DNA from: CAVQBP01 sp964448105
GTDB lineage: Bacteria; Bacteroidota; Ignavibacteria; Ignavibacteriales; Ignavibacteriaceae
Direction: 5' to 3'
Assembly (NCBI GenBank): GCA_964448105.1
Contig: CAYUVK010000080.1
Span: 1 to 23,344, forward strand
DNA: 23,344 nucleotides
Shown here piece by piece: positions 1 to 7,498 of this stretch (position 1 is the first letter of the stretch; each line of letters opens with the position of its first letter). Below the pieces are notes generated by a model. That model was not told the DNA's origin. It did no database searches and saw only the letters and a program-made list of their open reading frames with translations. A program made the position numbers and the translations under genes.

Positions 1-539
1 TCTGATAGATAACCATTATCAAATTTAAGTCGAAATATGTAAACACCCGCTGCTAGATTGGACCGAGCATCTAATCTTTTACCAAGAATATTAAAAAGTT
101 CTAGCTTTGGTTTTCTATTCGAATTATTAGGTGAAGAATACTGGATAAAAACTTTTGTATTTTTTGATAATGAGACAGGATTAGGATAACTATTACTTAC
201 ATAATATGCTAATGGTAATTTATTAGAGTTTGATTCAATACTAGTAAGAGCAAGATTAATTGATGCAGAGTAAGAACCTTCAGCGTTAGTATAGATATTG
301 TCATAAAGTAGAGTTCGGGTCTTACTGTCGAGAATAGATATTTTCACATTTTCAATTGCAGTTCCATCTGCGGCGTCGCTTATTTTACCTTTAATTTGAA
401 AATTAACTCCTGTATTTCTAAAAACCTTTTTTGTTATTATCTCGGTTCCTTTAACATCAGTAATGGAAAAAGAGAATATAAACAGCAGAATTATCGATAA
501 TAATAATTTAATATTGATAGAAAATTTATCACGTAACAT
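1..539 (-). CDS. Secreted protein with carboxypeptidase-regulatory-like domain and T9SS sorting tail (partial at left edge)
   Basis: The frame is open from the ATG at 537-539 to the window edge (179 codons), so the end is missing. Residues 1-31 form a signal peptide: a charged start, then a hydrophobic run LLLSIILLFIFSF. Residues about 47-90 (IKGKISDAADGTAIENVKI...NAEGSYSASI) look like the small beta-sandwich of carboxypeptidase-regulatory-like domains. From about residue 107 comes a diverged type IX sorting domain: SYPNPVSLSKNTKVFIQY, then LELFNILGKRL and AAGVYIFRLKF. Such tails usually end some ten residues after this point, so the protein is probably only about 190 residues, with no large cargo domain. 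The start is set by a strong GAGGAGG at 548-554, eight bases upstream. It would be exported by Sec and then by T9SS to the cell surface; its function is unknown. Confidence 0.75.
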   Translation of the reverse strand, partial: MLRDKFSINIKLLLSIILLFIFSFSITDVKGTEIITKKVFRNTGVNFQIKGKISDAADGTAIENVKISILDSKTRTLLYDNIYTNAEGSYSASINLALTSIESNSNKLPLAYYVSNSYPNPVSLSKNTKVFIQYSSPNNSNRKPKLELFNILGKRLDARSNLAAGVYIFRLKFDNGYLS

Positions 540-547
540 TTTATTAA

Positions 548-554
548 CCTCCTC
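548..554 (-). promoter_or_regulatory. Strong ribosome binding site (GAGGAGG)
   Basis: Reads GAGGAGG on the minus strand, 8 bases before the ATG at 537-539. It fixes the start of the left-edge secreted protein, whose downstream end is not visible. Confidence 0.7.
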
Positions 555-572
555 TATTAATTTAATATACAT

Positions 573-928
573 TTATCTCGACAAAATCACTTTCTTTGCT
601 TCGTTAAATTGTCCAGCCCTAATTCGATAAAAATATATTCTAATTGGTTGATTCCTGCATTCTAGTTAACCCTATAATTTCACAGTTTTTGTATTTCGTT
701 TACAAGTGTGGTAACTTTTTTCCTGAGAATGTCGTAAACTTTTAATTGTAGTAAATTATCTTTTCGAGGAGCCTGCAACGAGAAATGTCCGAGATATATC
801 ACATCACTTTGTTTGTCTATGATAGTCCCATTGATAATAACTTGTGTTCGAGTTTGATTGACAATAAATAGTGAAATTAATGTAAACAAAATAATTTTCT
901 GAGTATTCATTTTATCACTATGTTGCAT
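573..928 (-). pseudogene. Decayed T9SS sorting-domain protein
   Basis: An open stretch of 82 codons (680-928) starts with a signal peptide (MNTQKIILFTLISLFIVNQ, from the second Met) and jumps after about 30 residues into the middle of a sorting domain: LKVYDILRKKVTTLVNEIQK, compare LKIYDILGREVATLIHEEKQ in the next gene. The rest of the domain is still readable past the stop. NYRVN, a TAG stop and NAGIN follow the first stop (TGA, 680-682) in the same frame. After a frame change comes RIYFYRIRAGQFNEAKKVILSR and a final TAA at 573-575. Two in-frame stops, one frameshift and loss of the middle of the protein mark it as a remnant. It sits 33 bp upstream of the left-edge secreted gene on the same strand, so the two may be old relatives. 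Confidence 0.7.
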
Positions 929-1454
929 GATAATGAATAATCTTGCTACAAGCAGCCGGGGTATTATAATGGATTATTTATCGTACTTTTCGCCACACTT
1001 GACAGAGAATTTAACCCAAAGAGATTAAAAGGAATATTACCTTGAGAGAAGCATTTCAAATTTGAAAGAGAAAGTTCCTTATAAAAAATCAGAATGTTTC
1101 TCATAAGGAGTGGATACTATTCAATCTTTTAATATAAAAATACGACTATATGAAATTAATTCCAATATTTAAATATTTTAATATAAAACGAATTAATATG
1201 TTATAATATTGTTGTAAATTTTACATTTATCATTCTTATCCAGTTTAATAGTTCTAAAGGATTAATACAATTTTCAAATATAATATTTACATTTTGATTT
1301 GAATAATAATACATTTTAGAAAAGAATGTGTAATGCAATCATTATATTCCATACCCCCTAATTTGGAAAAGGTATAATATTTTTGCTGGGAGAAAATAAG
1401 TGGAGAAAGAATTGCCAAGGTTCTTAACAATTTTTTTATTTCTGTTCCCCCTTT
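929..1454. other. AT-rich intergenic gap, no gene seen
   Basis: About 525 bases between the decayed sorting-domain gene and the stop of the 493-residue secreted protein. No open frame of useful length, tRNA-like fold, tandem repeat or convincing terminator was found on either strand. It contains homopolymer-rich stretches and may hold the old promoter of the pseudogene. Confidence 0.5.
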
Positions 1455-2936
1455 TTATTTTATTAGAATCAATTTTTTAGTTTGCAGAAAAGCTCCTGCT
1501 CTAAGCCGGTAGAAATATATTCCGCTGGGTAAATTAAACTTTCCTGCATCAAAATTCACTTCATATTCTCCTGCTTGTTTTTCTTCATGTATAAGCGTTG
1601 CCACTTCCCTTCCAAGAATATCATATATCTTTAATGAAACAAATCCGGGATTTGCAATCTGAAATCCGATCTTGGTTGTTGGATTAAACGGATTCGGATA
1701 GTTTTGAAATAGTTTGTACGATAATTTCTTTTTACCAGGGTTATTTACATCCCCAGACGGATTAATTCTTTTAATACCATATAAATTAATTCTACCATCT
1801 TTTGAACTATCTTCCCAGATAGTATAGGTGATTAGGTCATAATCCCATCCAACAAATCCAAGTGAAGATTTGGAATCATGAACTTTTGTATAAAAATCGC
1901 CGCCATTTGATCCTTGTTTCCATGAATAAAAAGGTCCGCTCCTAATAAAAGTAGAATCATTTTTTACATATCGAAAAGAATACGGATAGAATAAATCATA
2001 ATCGGATCTTTTAGTAACTATAGGGTATTCATAAGTATTAAAATCAGAAGTTTCCAGACTTTGATCATTTAATAATTCCATAAGAGGATTATTCGTTCCG
2101 AAATCCTCTATTTTTTTTATTACTACTTTTTGTTTACCATTAAATAAAACTTCAAAGGTTAAAACAGTGCCGTATTCTAAATCCATAAATATGGGTTTTA
2201 TAGCCGGCGCTCTTTTAAACAGTTCCTTTATTTCGCTCCAGGTAGTATCATTTTCACCTTTGGTTTTATATACAAGATATGGATCACCGCTATTTATACT
2301 TCTTACAGCAACTGCATATAGGCTATCATAAACACATAATGCAGGGTCAGAGTATTTAATCGTATCATTGCCTCGAAAGACTAATTCTTCTCTTTGAACT
2401 GAATCTTTTGAAAATAAGAATATCGAATTGCCCCGTGAAAATACTAGTTGAAAGGGATTTTGATAATGGTAGTAAAACCATCCTTGAAAAATAAAAGAAG
2501 GATCGAGTTCATCTTCAACAGAATCAACTAAAAATTTTGTTTCCAACCATTCATTTCCTCTGTTAGTAGAATATGCAATATCCCAATTCCCATTTTGATT
2601 AGTTTCCCAAAGAAGAAGTTTATAGTCTATTTTTAATCCATAATCGTATAAATATTTCTCTACAGGTTTTTTATTTATATAATTATTTGAAGTTATTTGA
2701 GTCAATTGATAAAAACTATCAACCGACACATCATACTTTAATGAGTATATATTTACGGAAGTGTCTTTTTCCCCTTCAAAAAAGAATTCTGCATTAGGAT
2801 CAAAATTATGTACATCTGATGTAATAAATACAGGATTTCTCGAATTGAAATCAAAATTGGTAATCTGCTTTACAACAGTTTGGCAAAAGACATTTTGAAA
2901 AAGAAGGTAAGATAAAATAATGCTAAAAGTCTTCAT
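1455..2936 (-). CDS. Secreted protein with C-terminal T9SS type A sorting domain
   Basis: 493 residues. A short signal peptide (MKTFSIILSYLLFQNVFCQ) is followed by about 380 residues of beta-rich sequence without a clear family. Segments such as NGNWDIAYSTNRGNEW and the spaced Asp/Trp-containing strands suggest a propeller-like or exo-sialidase/TolB-like fold, but this is only an impression. The last 80 or so residues are a textbook type IX sorting domain: NYPNPFNPTTKIGFQI, then LKIYDILGREVATLIHE, and SGIYFYRLRAG near the end with a terminal KKLILIK. The protein should pass the inner membrane by Sec and be displayed or released by T9SS. The gene stands alone behind its own promoter (2969-2997), and GGGGAGG lies four bases before the ATG. 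Substrate and role are not recognisable. Confidence 0.85.
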   Translation of the reverse strand: MKTFSIILSYLLFQNVFCQTVVKQITNFDFNSRNPVFITSDVHNFDPNAEFFFEGEKDTSVNIYSLKYDVSVDSFYQLTQITSNNYINKKPVEKYLYDYGLKIDYKLLLWETNQNGNWDIAYSTNRGNEWLETKFLVDSVEDELDPSFIFQGWFYYHYQNPFQLVFSRGNSIFLFSKDSVQREELVFRGNDTIKYSDPALCVYDSLYAVAVRSINSGDPYLVYKTKGENDTTWSEIKELFKRAPAIKPIFMDLEYGTVLTFEVLFNGKQKVVIKKIEDFGTNNPLMELLNDQSLETSDFNTYEYPIVTKRSDYDLFYPYSFRYVKNDSTFIRSGPFYSWKQGSNGGDFYTKVHDSKSSLGFVGWDYDLITYTIWEDSSKDGRINLYGIKRINPSGDVNNPGKKKLSYKLFQNYPNPFNPTTKIGFQIANPGFVSLKIYDILGREVATLIHEEKQAGEYEVNFDAGKFNLPSGIYFYRLRAGAFLQTKKLILIK

Positions 2937-2968
2937 AAAACCTCCCCACTGATTTTAACCTCTATTGC

Positions 2969-2997
2969 ATTATACTATATTATTTTTTGATTTGCAA
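2969..2997 (-). promoter_or_regulatory. Sigma-70-like promoter of the 493-residue secreted protein gene
   Basis: On the minus strand TTGCAA (2992-2997), a spacer of exactly 17 bases and TATAAT (2969-2974) lie about 33 bases before the start codon. This is a near-consensus promoter, placed in the gap after the rlmB stop. Confidence 0.6.
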
Positions 2998-3005
2998 TGG
3001 GGAAA

Positions 3006-3734
3006 TTAAATGCTTCTTTGTCTTAAGATTTCAAATAAAAGAATACCCGCAGCAACTGAAACATTCAAAGATTGAATTTCTCCCTTCATATGAATTTTAA
3101 CTAAAAAATCGCAATTTTCTGCAGTTAATCTTCTAATACCTTTTTCTTCGTTCCCAACAATTAATGCAATTGGTAATTTATAATCTATTTCAGTATAATT
3201 TTTTGAATTTTCTAAAGAAGAACCTATTATCCAGAATCCGTTATCCTTCAAAATTTTCAGCGAATGTGAAAGATTATTTACAACAGATATTTTTAAATGC
3301 TCGGTTGCCCCGACAGAAGTTTTTACGACAGTTTGATTGATTGGAGCACTATTATGTTTGGTAATTATTATTCCGTCTGCTCCCGCACACTCTGCAGATC
3401 TCAAAATTGCACCGACATTATGAGTATCTTGGATCGAATCTAAAATTACAATTAAGGGATATTCAGATTTTTTTGAAGATGAAATTATTTCTTTCAGTTC
3501 AAAAAACTTTTGAGTTGATTTAAGTGCAATGACTCCCTGCGTATTTTGATTAGAGGTTAATGATTTGAATTTTTCGAAAGGAATTTCATTACATTTTATT
3601 CCCTTTTTTTTAGAGGCAATTTTGATTGCATTTATTATACCCCCTTTTTGCCCATACAAAATATAAACCTGCTCAAGCTCTTCGCCTGAATTTATTGCTT
3701 CAAGAACCGGTTTACGACCAATTATTATATTCAT
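3006..3734 (-). CDS. rlmB: 23S rRNA (guanosine-2'-O)-methyltransferase RlmB (SpoU/TrmH family)
   Basis: 242 residues, the usual length for RlmB. It transfers a methyl group from S-adenosylmethionine to the 2'-hydroxyl of a guanosine in the 23S rRNA peptidyl-transferase region (G2251 in E. coli). Residues 1-70 form the small L30e-like substrate domain (IIGRKPVLEAI at the start). The SPOUT catalytic domain follows with all three motifs: motif 1 NVGAILRSAECAGA (106-119, Asn106 and Arg112), motif 2 IVGNEEKGI (192-200) and motif 3 SLNVSVAAGILLFE (222-235). These form the trefoil-knot cofactor site. No Shine-Dalgarno site precedes the ATG. A paralogue such as a tRNA Gm18-type enzyme is possible, but the N-terminal domain favours RlmB. 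It is not clearly in an operon: the broken transposase and a palindrome lie just upstream. Confidence 0.9.
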   Translation of the reverse strand: MNIIIGRKPVLEAINSGEELEQVYILYGQKGGIINAIKIASKKKGIKCNEIPFEKFKSLTSNQNTQGVIALKSTQKFFELKEIISSSKKSEYPLIVILDSIQDTHNVGAILRSAECAGADGIIITKHNSAPINQTVVKTSVGATEHLKISVVNNLSHSLKILKDNGFWIIGSSLENSKNYTEIDYKLPIALIVGNEEKGIRRLTAENCDFLVKIHMKGEIQSLNVSVAAGILLFEILRQRSI

Positions 3735-3740
3735 TTTTTT

Positions 3741-3776
3741 TTACTAAACCGATTTCTCAATGAAATTGGGTAAGTT
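3741..3776. repeat. REP-like palindrome, copy 1 (rlmB side of the transposase remnant)
   Basis: The core 3749-3769 reads CCGATTTCTCAATGAAATTGG, an inverted repeat (CCGATTTC / GAAATTGG with one G-T pair) around a short loop. It is flanked by TTACTAAA and GTAAGTTTT. The same arrangement recurs at 4377-4413 on the other side of the transposase remnant, 19 of 21 core bases being equal. Such paired palindromes are typical REP elements mobilised by RAYT transposases. Confidence 0.6.
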
Positions 3777-3778
3777 TT

Positions 3779-4349
3779 TTAATCTAGTAATAGATCTTTA
3801 ACAAAAGAATTCTGATTTTCCTGAAAGTTATCATGAAAATCAATAAATGATTCTAATTTGTTAAAGTAATTGAAAATTACATCTTTATTTAAAAATTTTA
3901 ACTCTCTCTTCCCAATGTAATTCATATAACTGCTAAATTCCCAATCTTCTAATTTATTTACCAACTTATCTCTAACTGGATTTAAGTGAATGTACCTGCA
4001 GAGATGGGTTAGATACTCATCATTCGGAATTATTTTATCTCGGTATCTTCCTTCGAATAAATGTCCGGTTCTATTATATGCCTTATTAATTGCTCGTGTA
4101 TATCCAGTGGATATTTTTTGCATAGCTTTCTCCAACGAATTATCTACCTTTACTTTTATAAGCAAATGATAGTGATTGGGCATTAAACAAAAAGCAATCA
4201 AGTCAATAGTATTTTGGAAACTTGTTTCAACTTCTCGCGGGAAATAAAAATAATTTCTTTTCTCAAAAAAAAATTAAACTTCTATTATTCCCTCTATTAT
4301 AGATATGATAAAAATGATTAGCAAATGATTTATTTATTCTATAAGGCAA
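3779..4349 (-). pseudogene. REP-associated tyrosine transposase (RAYT, Y1/HUH family), frameshifted
   Basis: The intact part (3779-4201, 140 codons from a TTG) carries the HUH signature MPNHYHLLIK and the catalytic tyrosine in KISTGYTRAINK. The family tail follows: GHLFEGRYRDKIIPNDEYL, then YIHLNPVRDKLV and DWEFSSYMNYIG. The frame remains open upstream as FFEKRNYFYFPREVETSFQNT up to a run of nine T (4265-4273), where a stop appears. One frame over, the missing N-terminus is readable: PYRINKSFANHFYHIYNRG, then NNRSLIFF (about 4265-4349). HIYNRGNN...IFFEKRNYFYF is the normal start of these proteins. One base too many in the T run therefore explains the break. RAYTs nick and rejoin single-stranded DNA at REP palindromes, and a related palindrome sits on each side here. 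A sequencing error in the homopolymer is the main alternative to a true frameshift. Confidence 0.8.
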
Positions 4350-4376
4350 TATTTATCTAATTTTTATATTTACCAA

Positions 4377-4413
4377 TTACTAACCCAATTTCTCAAAGAA
4401 ATTGGATTAGTTT
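4377..4413. repeat. REP-like palindrome, copy 2 (lgt side of the transposase remnant)
   Basis: The core 4385-4405 reads CCAATTTCTCAAAGAAATTGG, a perfect 9-bp inverted repeat around a 3-base loop. It is flanked by TTACTAAC and ATTAGTTTT as in the copy at 3741-3776, in the same orientation. It overlaps neither neighbouring gene and lies directly behind the lgt stop codon. It lacks a U-run on the lgt transcript side, so a terminator role is less likely than a repeat role. Confidence 0.6.
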
Positions 4414-4414
4414 T

Positions 4415-5287
4415 CTATTTCTTTTTAGCAGCAGGTTTTAGTGGTGGAGCAACAAACTTCTTAAGTTCCTTATTATTTCTAAGGTAGATAAAACCAAGTG
4501 TTCCCAAAATCATCATCGGGATTGAAATTAATTGTGCTTCGGAAAGTCCCCACAAAAGCCTTGGATTAAGCCTGATAAATTCTATAATAAATCTTTCAGC
4601 CCCGGCAAAAATTAAATAGAGCATAAATAATTTTCCATCCATCCAATCTTTTTTTCTTAACTTCCAGAGGATAAGAAAAATTATCAGCATCATAATAAAT
4701 TCATAAATTGGTGTGGGGTGAAGTGGTGTATTATCCGGAACACCATTTGGAAACTTTTCAGCAATCCATGGAAAATGGTTTAACAAATTTGGACTGTTAA
4801 ATGCAACTGAAGGAGGTACAGTTCCATTCTGATAGTTTGTTCCCCATGGTAGAGTTGTAGGAATTCCATAATCACCATCTCCAGCCAAATGACAACCTAT
4901 TCTTCCAATCCCATAAGCTAAAGCTAAAGAAGGAGCTGTTGCATCCGCAATTACCAGAAAAGGGATTTTTTTTCTTCTTACAAAAAGCCATATAGCAATT
5001 ATTGCGAGAATCAATCCACCGTAAAAAGTTAATCCTCCGGGAGAAAATGCCATTCCAATTGGATTAGCAATAAATCTATCCCAGTTTTCAATTAAATCTA
5101 AAAGCTTGCTCCCAACAATTCCGAAAATGATTGCCAGCAATGTAATTGTTGTAGCAATATTCGGATCTAATCCTTTTCGTTCAACTTCTTTTGTTAAGAA
5201 ATAACTTGCAACGATAAATGCAATTCCAAGCATTAAACCGAAACTGTAAACTGTAAAAGGACCTATTTTGAATAATTCAGGATACAT
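4415..5287 (-). CDS. lgt: Prolipoprotein diacylglyceryl transferase (Lgt)
   Basis: 290 residues. It transfers diacylglycerol from phosphatidylglycerol to the lipobox cysteine of prolipoproteins, the first step of lipoprotein maturation in the inner membrane. Seven or so hydrophobic segments can be read, beginning PFTVYSFGLMLGIAFIVASYF. The Lgt signature GRIGCHLAGDGDYG spans about 128-141 with the key Arg129. HPTPIYE lies in the second half, as in other Lgt proteins, and the tail is lysine/proline-rich. AGGAG five bases before the ATG fixes the start. The gene follows hisS on the same strand after a 107-base gap holding a hairpin. Several lipoproteins in this window (NosZ, NosL, cytochrome c, SCO) would be its substrates, but that is general housekeeping and not a sign of shared control. 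Confidence 0.93.
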   Translation of the reverse strand: MYPELFKIGPFTVYSFGLMLGIAFIVASYFLTKEVERKGLDPNIATTITLLAIIFGIVGSKLLDLIENWDRFIANPIGMAFSPGGLTFYGGLILAIIAIWLFVRRKKIPFLVIADATAPSLALAYGIGRIGCHLAGDGDYGIPTTLPWGTNYQNGTVPPSVAFNSPNLLNHFPWIAEKFPNGVPDNTPLHPTPIYEFIMMLIIFLILWKLRKKDWMDGKLFMLYLIFAGAERFIIEFIRLNPRLLWGLSEAQLISIPMMILGTLGFIYLRNNKELKKFVAPPLKPAAKKK

Positions 5288-5310
5288 TAAAGCTCCTTTA
5301 AGAAGTTTTA

Positions 5311-5334
5311 GCCGAAGGCTAATCTGCCTTCGGC
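5311..5334. repeat. Short GC-rich hairpin between hisS and lgt
   Basis: GCCGAAGGC (5311-5319) and GCCTTCGGC (5326-5334) form a perfect 9-bp stem with a 6-base loop. It lies 24 bases upstream of lgt and 60 bases past the hisS stop. On the minus strand it is followed by TAAAACTTC, not by a clean U-run. It may be a weak terminator, an RNA-processing site or a dispersed palindrome. Confidence 0.5.
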
Positions 5335-5394
5335 AGAAAAAGTAAAATCAAAATTCAAATATTAATACTTTTGACTTTTTCAATCATAAACCGA

Positions 5395-6669
5395 TCAGCC
5401 TTTGGCTGAGATTTTTGAATTTTGACCCATAACTAAATGTAATTTATTGATCGGTATTAGTTGCTCTTCACCCGATTCCATATTTTTTAATTTGTAACTA
5501 CCGGCCTGGTATTCCTCACCGCCCACAAAAAGAACAAGACGGCTGTTTAATTTATTTGCTTCCCGCATCTGGGCTTTAACACTCCTATGCAGATAATCAA
5601 ATTCGATTACTAGTTCTTGTTTTCTAAGCGAAGAAGCGATTTCGAAAATTTTACCCGATAAATCTTTATTAATCAAAATTATATAAATATCAATTTTCTC
5701 TTCAGGCAGATTTAAAGATTTCTCGTTTTCACATGCAAGTAGAATTCTTTCAATCCCTGCTGCAAAACCTACCCCCGGAGTTTGAGAACCTCCGAGTTCT
5801 TCAACTAATAAATCATATCTGCCGCCGCCGCATAGAGCATTTTGTGAACCTACGCTGCTGCTTATAATTTCAAAAGTTGTTTTTGTATAATAATCCAATC
5901 CTCTAACAAGTCTCGGATCAATCTCAAAAGGTATATCAATCTTTGTTAAAATATTTTTCACTTCTTCAAAATCATTTTTGCTTTCTTCATCAAGATAATC
6001 AATTAATAGAGGAGCATCTTTTAAAATTTCCTGATCATTTTCGGCTTTACTATCGAATATCCTTAAAATATTTTTGTTGAAACGTTTACTGCTGTCTTCT
6101 GAAAGCATATCTTTTTTATCAATCAAAAATTCACGCAAATGATTTTTATACGCTTCCCTTGAAGCTGGCGTTCCAAGGGAATTAATTTTTACAGTCAGAT
6201 TGTCTAATCCAAGCTTTGTCAATATCGCAAATGGCATTTGAATCATTTCGATATCAAGCAGCGGAGAAGTGCTGCCTATCGCTTCTGCACCAAATTGATG
6301 AAATTGTCTGAACCTTCCTGCTTGCGGTCTTTCCTGACGAAACATTGGGGATATGTAATAAAGCTTATTCAAAGACTGCTGTTTTCCCAAAGAATGTTCG
6401 ATAAAAGAACGAACAACAGAAGCAGTCATTTCAGGTTTAAGAGTTAAGCTGGTTTCACTCCGATCAAAAAAAGTATACATCTCTTTGCCGACAATATCTG
6501 TTTCTTCGCCGATTCCCCTTGCAAATAGAGATGTTTCTTCGAAAACCGGAGTCCGAATTTCTTTGTAATTAAATACTCTAAAGATTTCCTTTATTATTCT
6601 TTCAATATAATTCCATTTTAAAATTTCTGATGGAAGAATATCTTTTGTACCTGTAACAGCTTTAATCAT
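5395..6669 (-). CDS. hisS: Histidyl-tRNA synthetase
   Basis: 424 residues, normal for bacterial HisRS. It charges tRNA-His with histidine using ATP. Class II motifs are in place: the start MIKAVTGTKDILP, motif 1 around 35-45 (IRTPVFEE), the ATP/histidine loop LKPEMTASVVR, and motif 2 FRQERPQAGRFRQFHQFGAE (110-129). Then come the HisRS-specific RLVRGLDYYTKTTFE and GGGRYDLLVEELGG, and motif 3 (GVGFAAGIERI). The last 90 or so residues are the anticodon-binding domain, with LFVGGEEYQAGSYKLKNM. No Shine-Dalgarno site is visible. The last codons overlap a small palindrome (TCAGCC TTT GGCTGA, 5395-5409). Upstream on the same strand is the PTS IIA-like gene, with a 94-base gap of AAAAGTC-type repeats. 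Confidence 0.95.
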   Translation of the reverse strand: MIKAVTGTKDILPSEILKWNYIERIIKEIFRVFNYKEIRTPVFEETSLFARGIGEETDIVGKEMYTFFDRSETSLTLKPEMTASVVRSFIEHSLGKQQSLNKLYYISPMFRQERPQAGRFRQFHQFGAEAIGSTSPLLDIEMIQMPFAILTKLGLDNLTVKINSLGTPASREAYKNHLREFLIDKKDMLSEDSSKRFNKNILRIFDSKAENDQEILKDAPLLIDYLDEESKNDFEEVKNILTKIDIPFEIDPRLVRGLDYYTKTTFEIISSSVGSQNALCGGGRYDLLVEELGGSQTPGVGFAAGIERILLACENEKSLNLPEEKIDIYIILINKDLSGKIFEIASSLRKQELVIEFDYLHRSVKAQMREANKLNSRLVLFVGGEEYQAGSYKLKNMESGEEQLIPINKLHLVMGQNSKISAKG

Positions 6670-6691
6670 AAAAAAACTTTAAATCAAAAAT

Positions 6692-6764
6692 AAAAAGTCA
6701 AAAGTCAAAATTTATTTTAATTACTTTGATATTTTGATTTTTGACTTTTAACCTTTGACTTTTT
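6692..6764. repeat. AAAAGTC-type imperfect inverted repeat in the ptsN-like/hisS gap
   Basis: AAAAAGTCAAAAGTCAAAAT (6692-6711) faces TTTTGACTTTT and TTTGACTTTTT (6740-6764) in the reverse orientation, giving a long AT-only imperfect hairpin. The gap after hisS (about 5340-5380) has a similar AAAGT...ACTTTTGACTTTTT pattern. The right arm reaches the stop codon of the IIA gene. Confidence 0.45.
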
Positions 6765-7248
6765 AAACATCAAAATAATTTTCTTCTTCTTCTTTAAAAA
6801 TATTTACTATATCATCGTTTGAAGCAGCTTCAAGCAGCTTGTTGCGGAATTCTTCTTTGTTCATCATCCGGGATATTCTGCTTAACAATTTAATATGTGT
6901 ACTTACAAGATTGTCTTTTCCAATCAGCAAAAACACAAGATGAACCGGCTGACCATCCAATGCCTGGTAATCAATAGGTCTTTTGGTTTTACCAAAAGCT
7001 GCTAATATTTCTTTTACATAATTTGTTTTTCCATGAGGAATCGCAAATCCTTTGCCGACTCCCGTCGACATTATTTTTTCTCTCTCTAAAACAGATTCTC
7101 TTACTTTTTCAATGTCGGTTATCCTATCATCACTTTTGTAAAGATCGATCAATTCATTAATTACTTCTTCTTTTGTGTTACCTTTCAAATCGGCAATTAC
7201 AAACTCTTTTTTCAATAAATCGTGAAGTTTCATCCGGTTTAATCTCAT
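6763..7248 (-). CDS. PTS IIA-like nitrogen/fructose-type phosphocarrier protein
   Basis: 161 residues, one EIIA type-2 (mannitol/fructose/Ntr) domain filling the protein. The active-site histidine is His72 in STGVGKGFAIPHGKT. IDYQALDGQPVHLVFLLIG and the closing LLEAASNDDIVNIF are also family hallmarks. No membrane segments or IIB/IIC parts are attached, so a regulatory phosphocarrier of the PtsN kind is more likely than a sugar transporter subunit. Its phosphodonor partners are not in the window. Two starts are possible: the first ATG (7246-7248), or Met6 of MKLHDLL, which matches family starts better. Neither has a clear Shine-Dalgarno site. A candidate promoter lies at 7281-7309. It is followed by hisS on the same strand. 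Confidence 0.85.
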   Translation of the reverse strand: MRLNRMKLHDLLKKEFVIADLKGNTKEEVINELIDLYKSDDRITDIEKVRESVLEREKIMSTGVGKGFAIPHGKTNYVKEILAAFGKTKRPIDYQALDGQPVHLVFLLIGKDNLVSTHIKLLSRISRMMNKEEFRNKLLEAASNDDIVNIFKEEEENYFDV

Positions 7249-7280
7249 TTATTTAAAAAATAAATTAATTCAGAATAATT

Positions 7281-7309
7281 AAAATAATAATAGCAATAAA
7301 GTTTAGCAA
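7281..7309 (-). promoter_or_regulatory. Candidate promoter of the PTS IIA-like gene
   Basis: On the minus strand TTGCTA (7304-7309), a 17-base spacer and TATTTT (7281-7286) lie about 33 bases before the first ATG. The -10 box and spacing match the nosZ and rrf2 promoters of this window. In such AT-rich DNA a chance match is possible. Confidence 0.4.
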
Positions 7310-7498
7310 AGAAAAACGACCGGTATTATAATATAAAAATGATTTTTATTTCATAAAAACAATTAAAAAGAAATAACTTAACATAAATATAATATCGAGA
7401 TAAATAATTTTAATCCGGTCTATATTAATTAAGCTCATACTTATTGCCTTACTTCACAATAAGCTGTAAGTTTATACAAATAATTATTGGATAAAAAA

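Noticed and set aside
929..1454. A small gene or RNA in the left gap
   Set aside because: No open frame with a start signal, no tRNA-like arms and no repeat pattern could be supported.
5395..5409. TCAGCC TTT GGCTGA palindrome at the end of hisS
   Set aside because: Short, within the last codons and without a U-run on the hisS strand; not enough for a terminator call.
6238..6447. Open frame on the plus strand inside hisS
   Set aside because: Shadow of the HisRS coding strand; hisS motif 2 lies exactly here.
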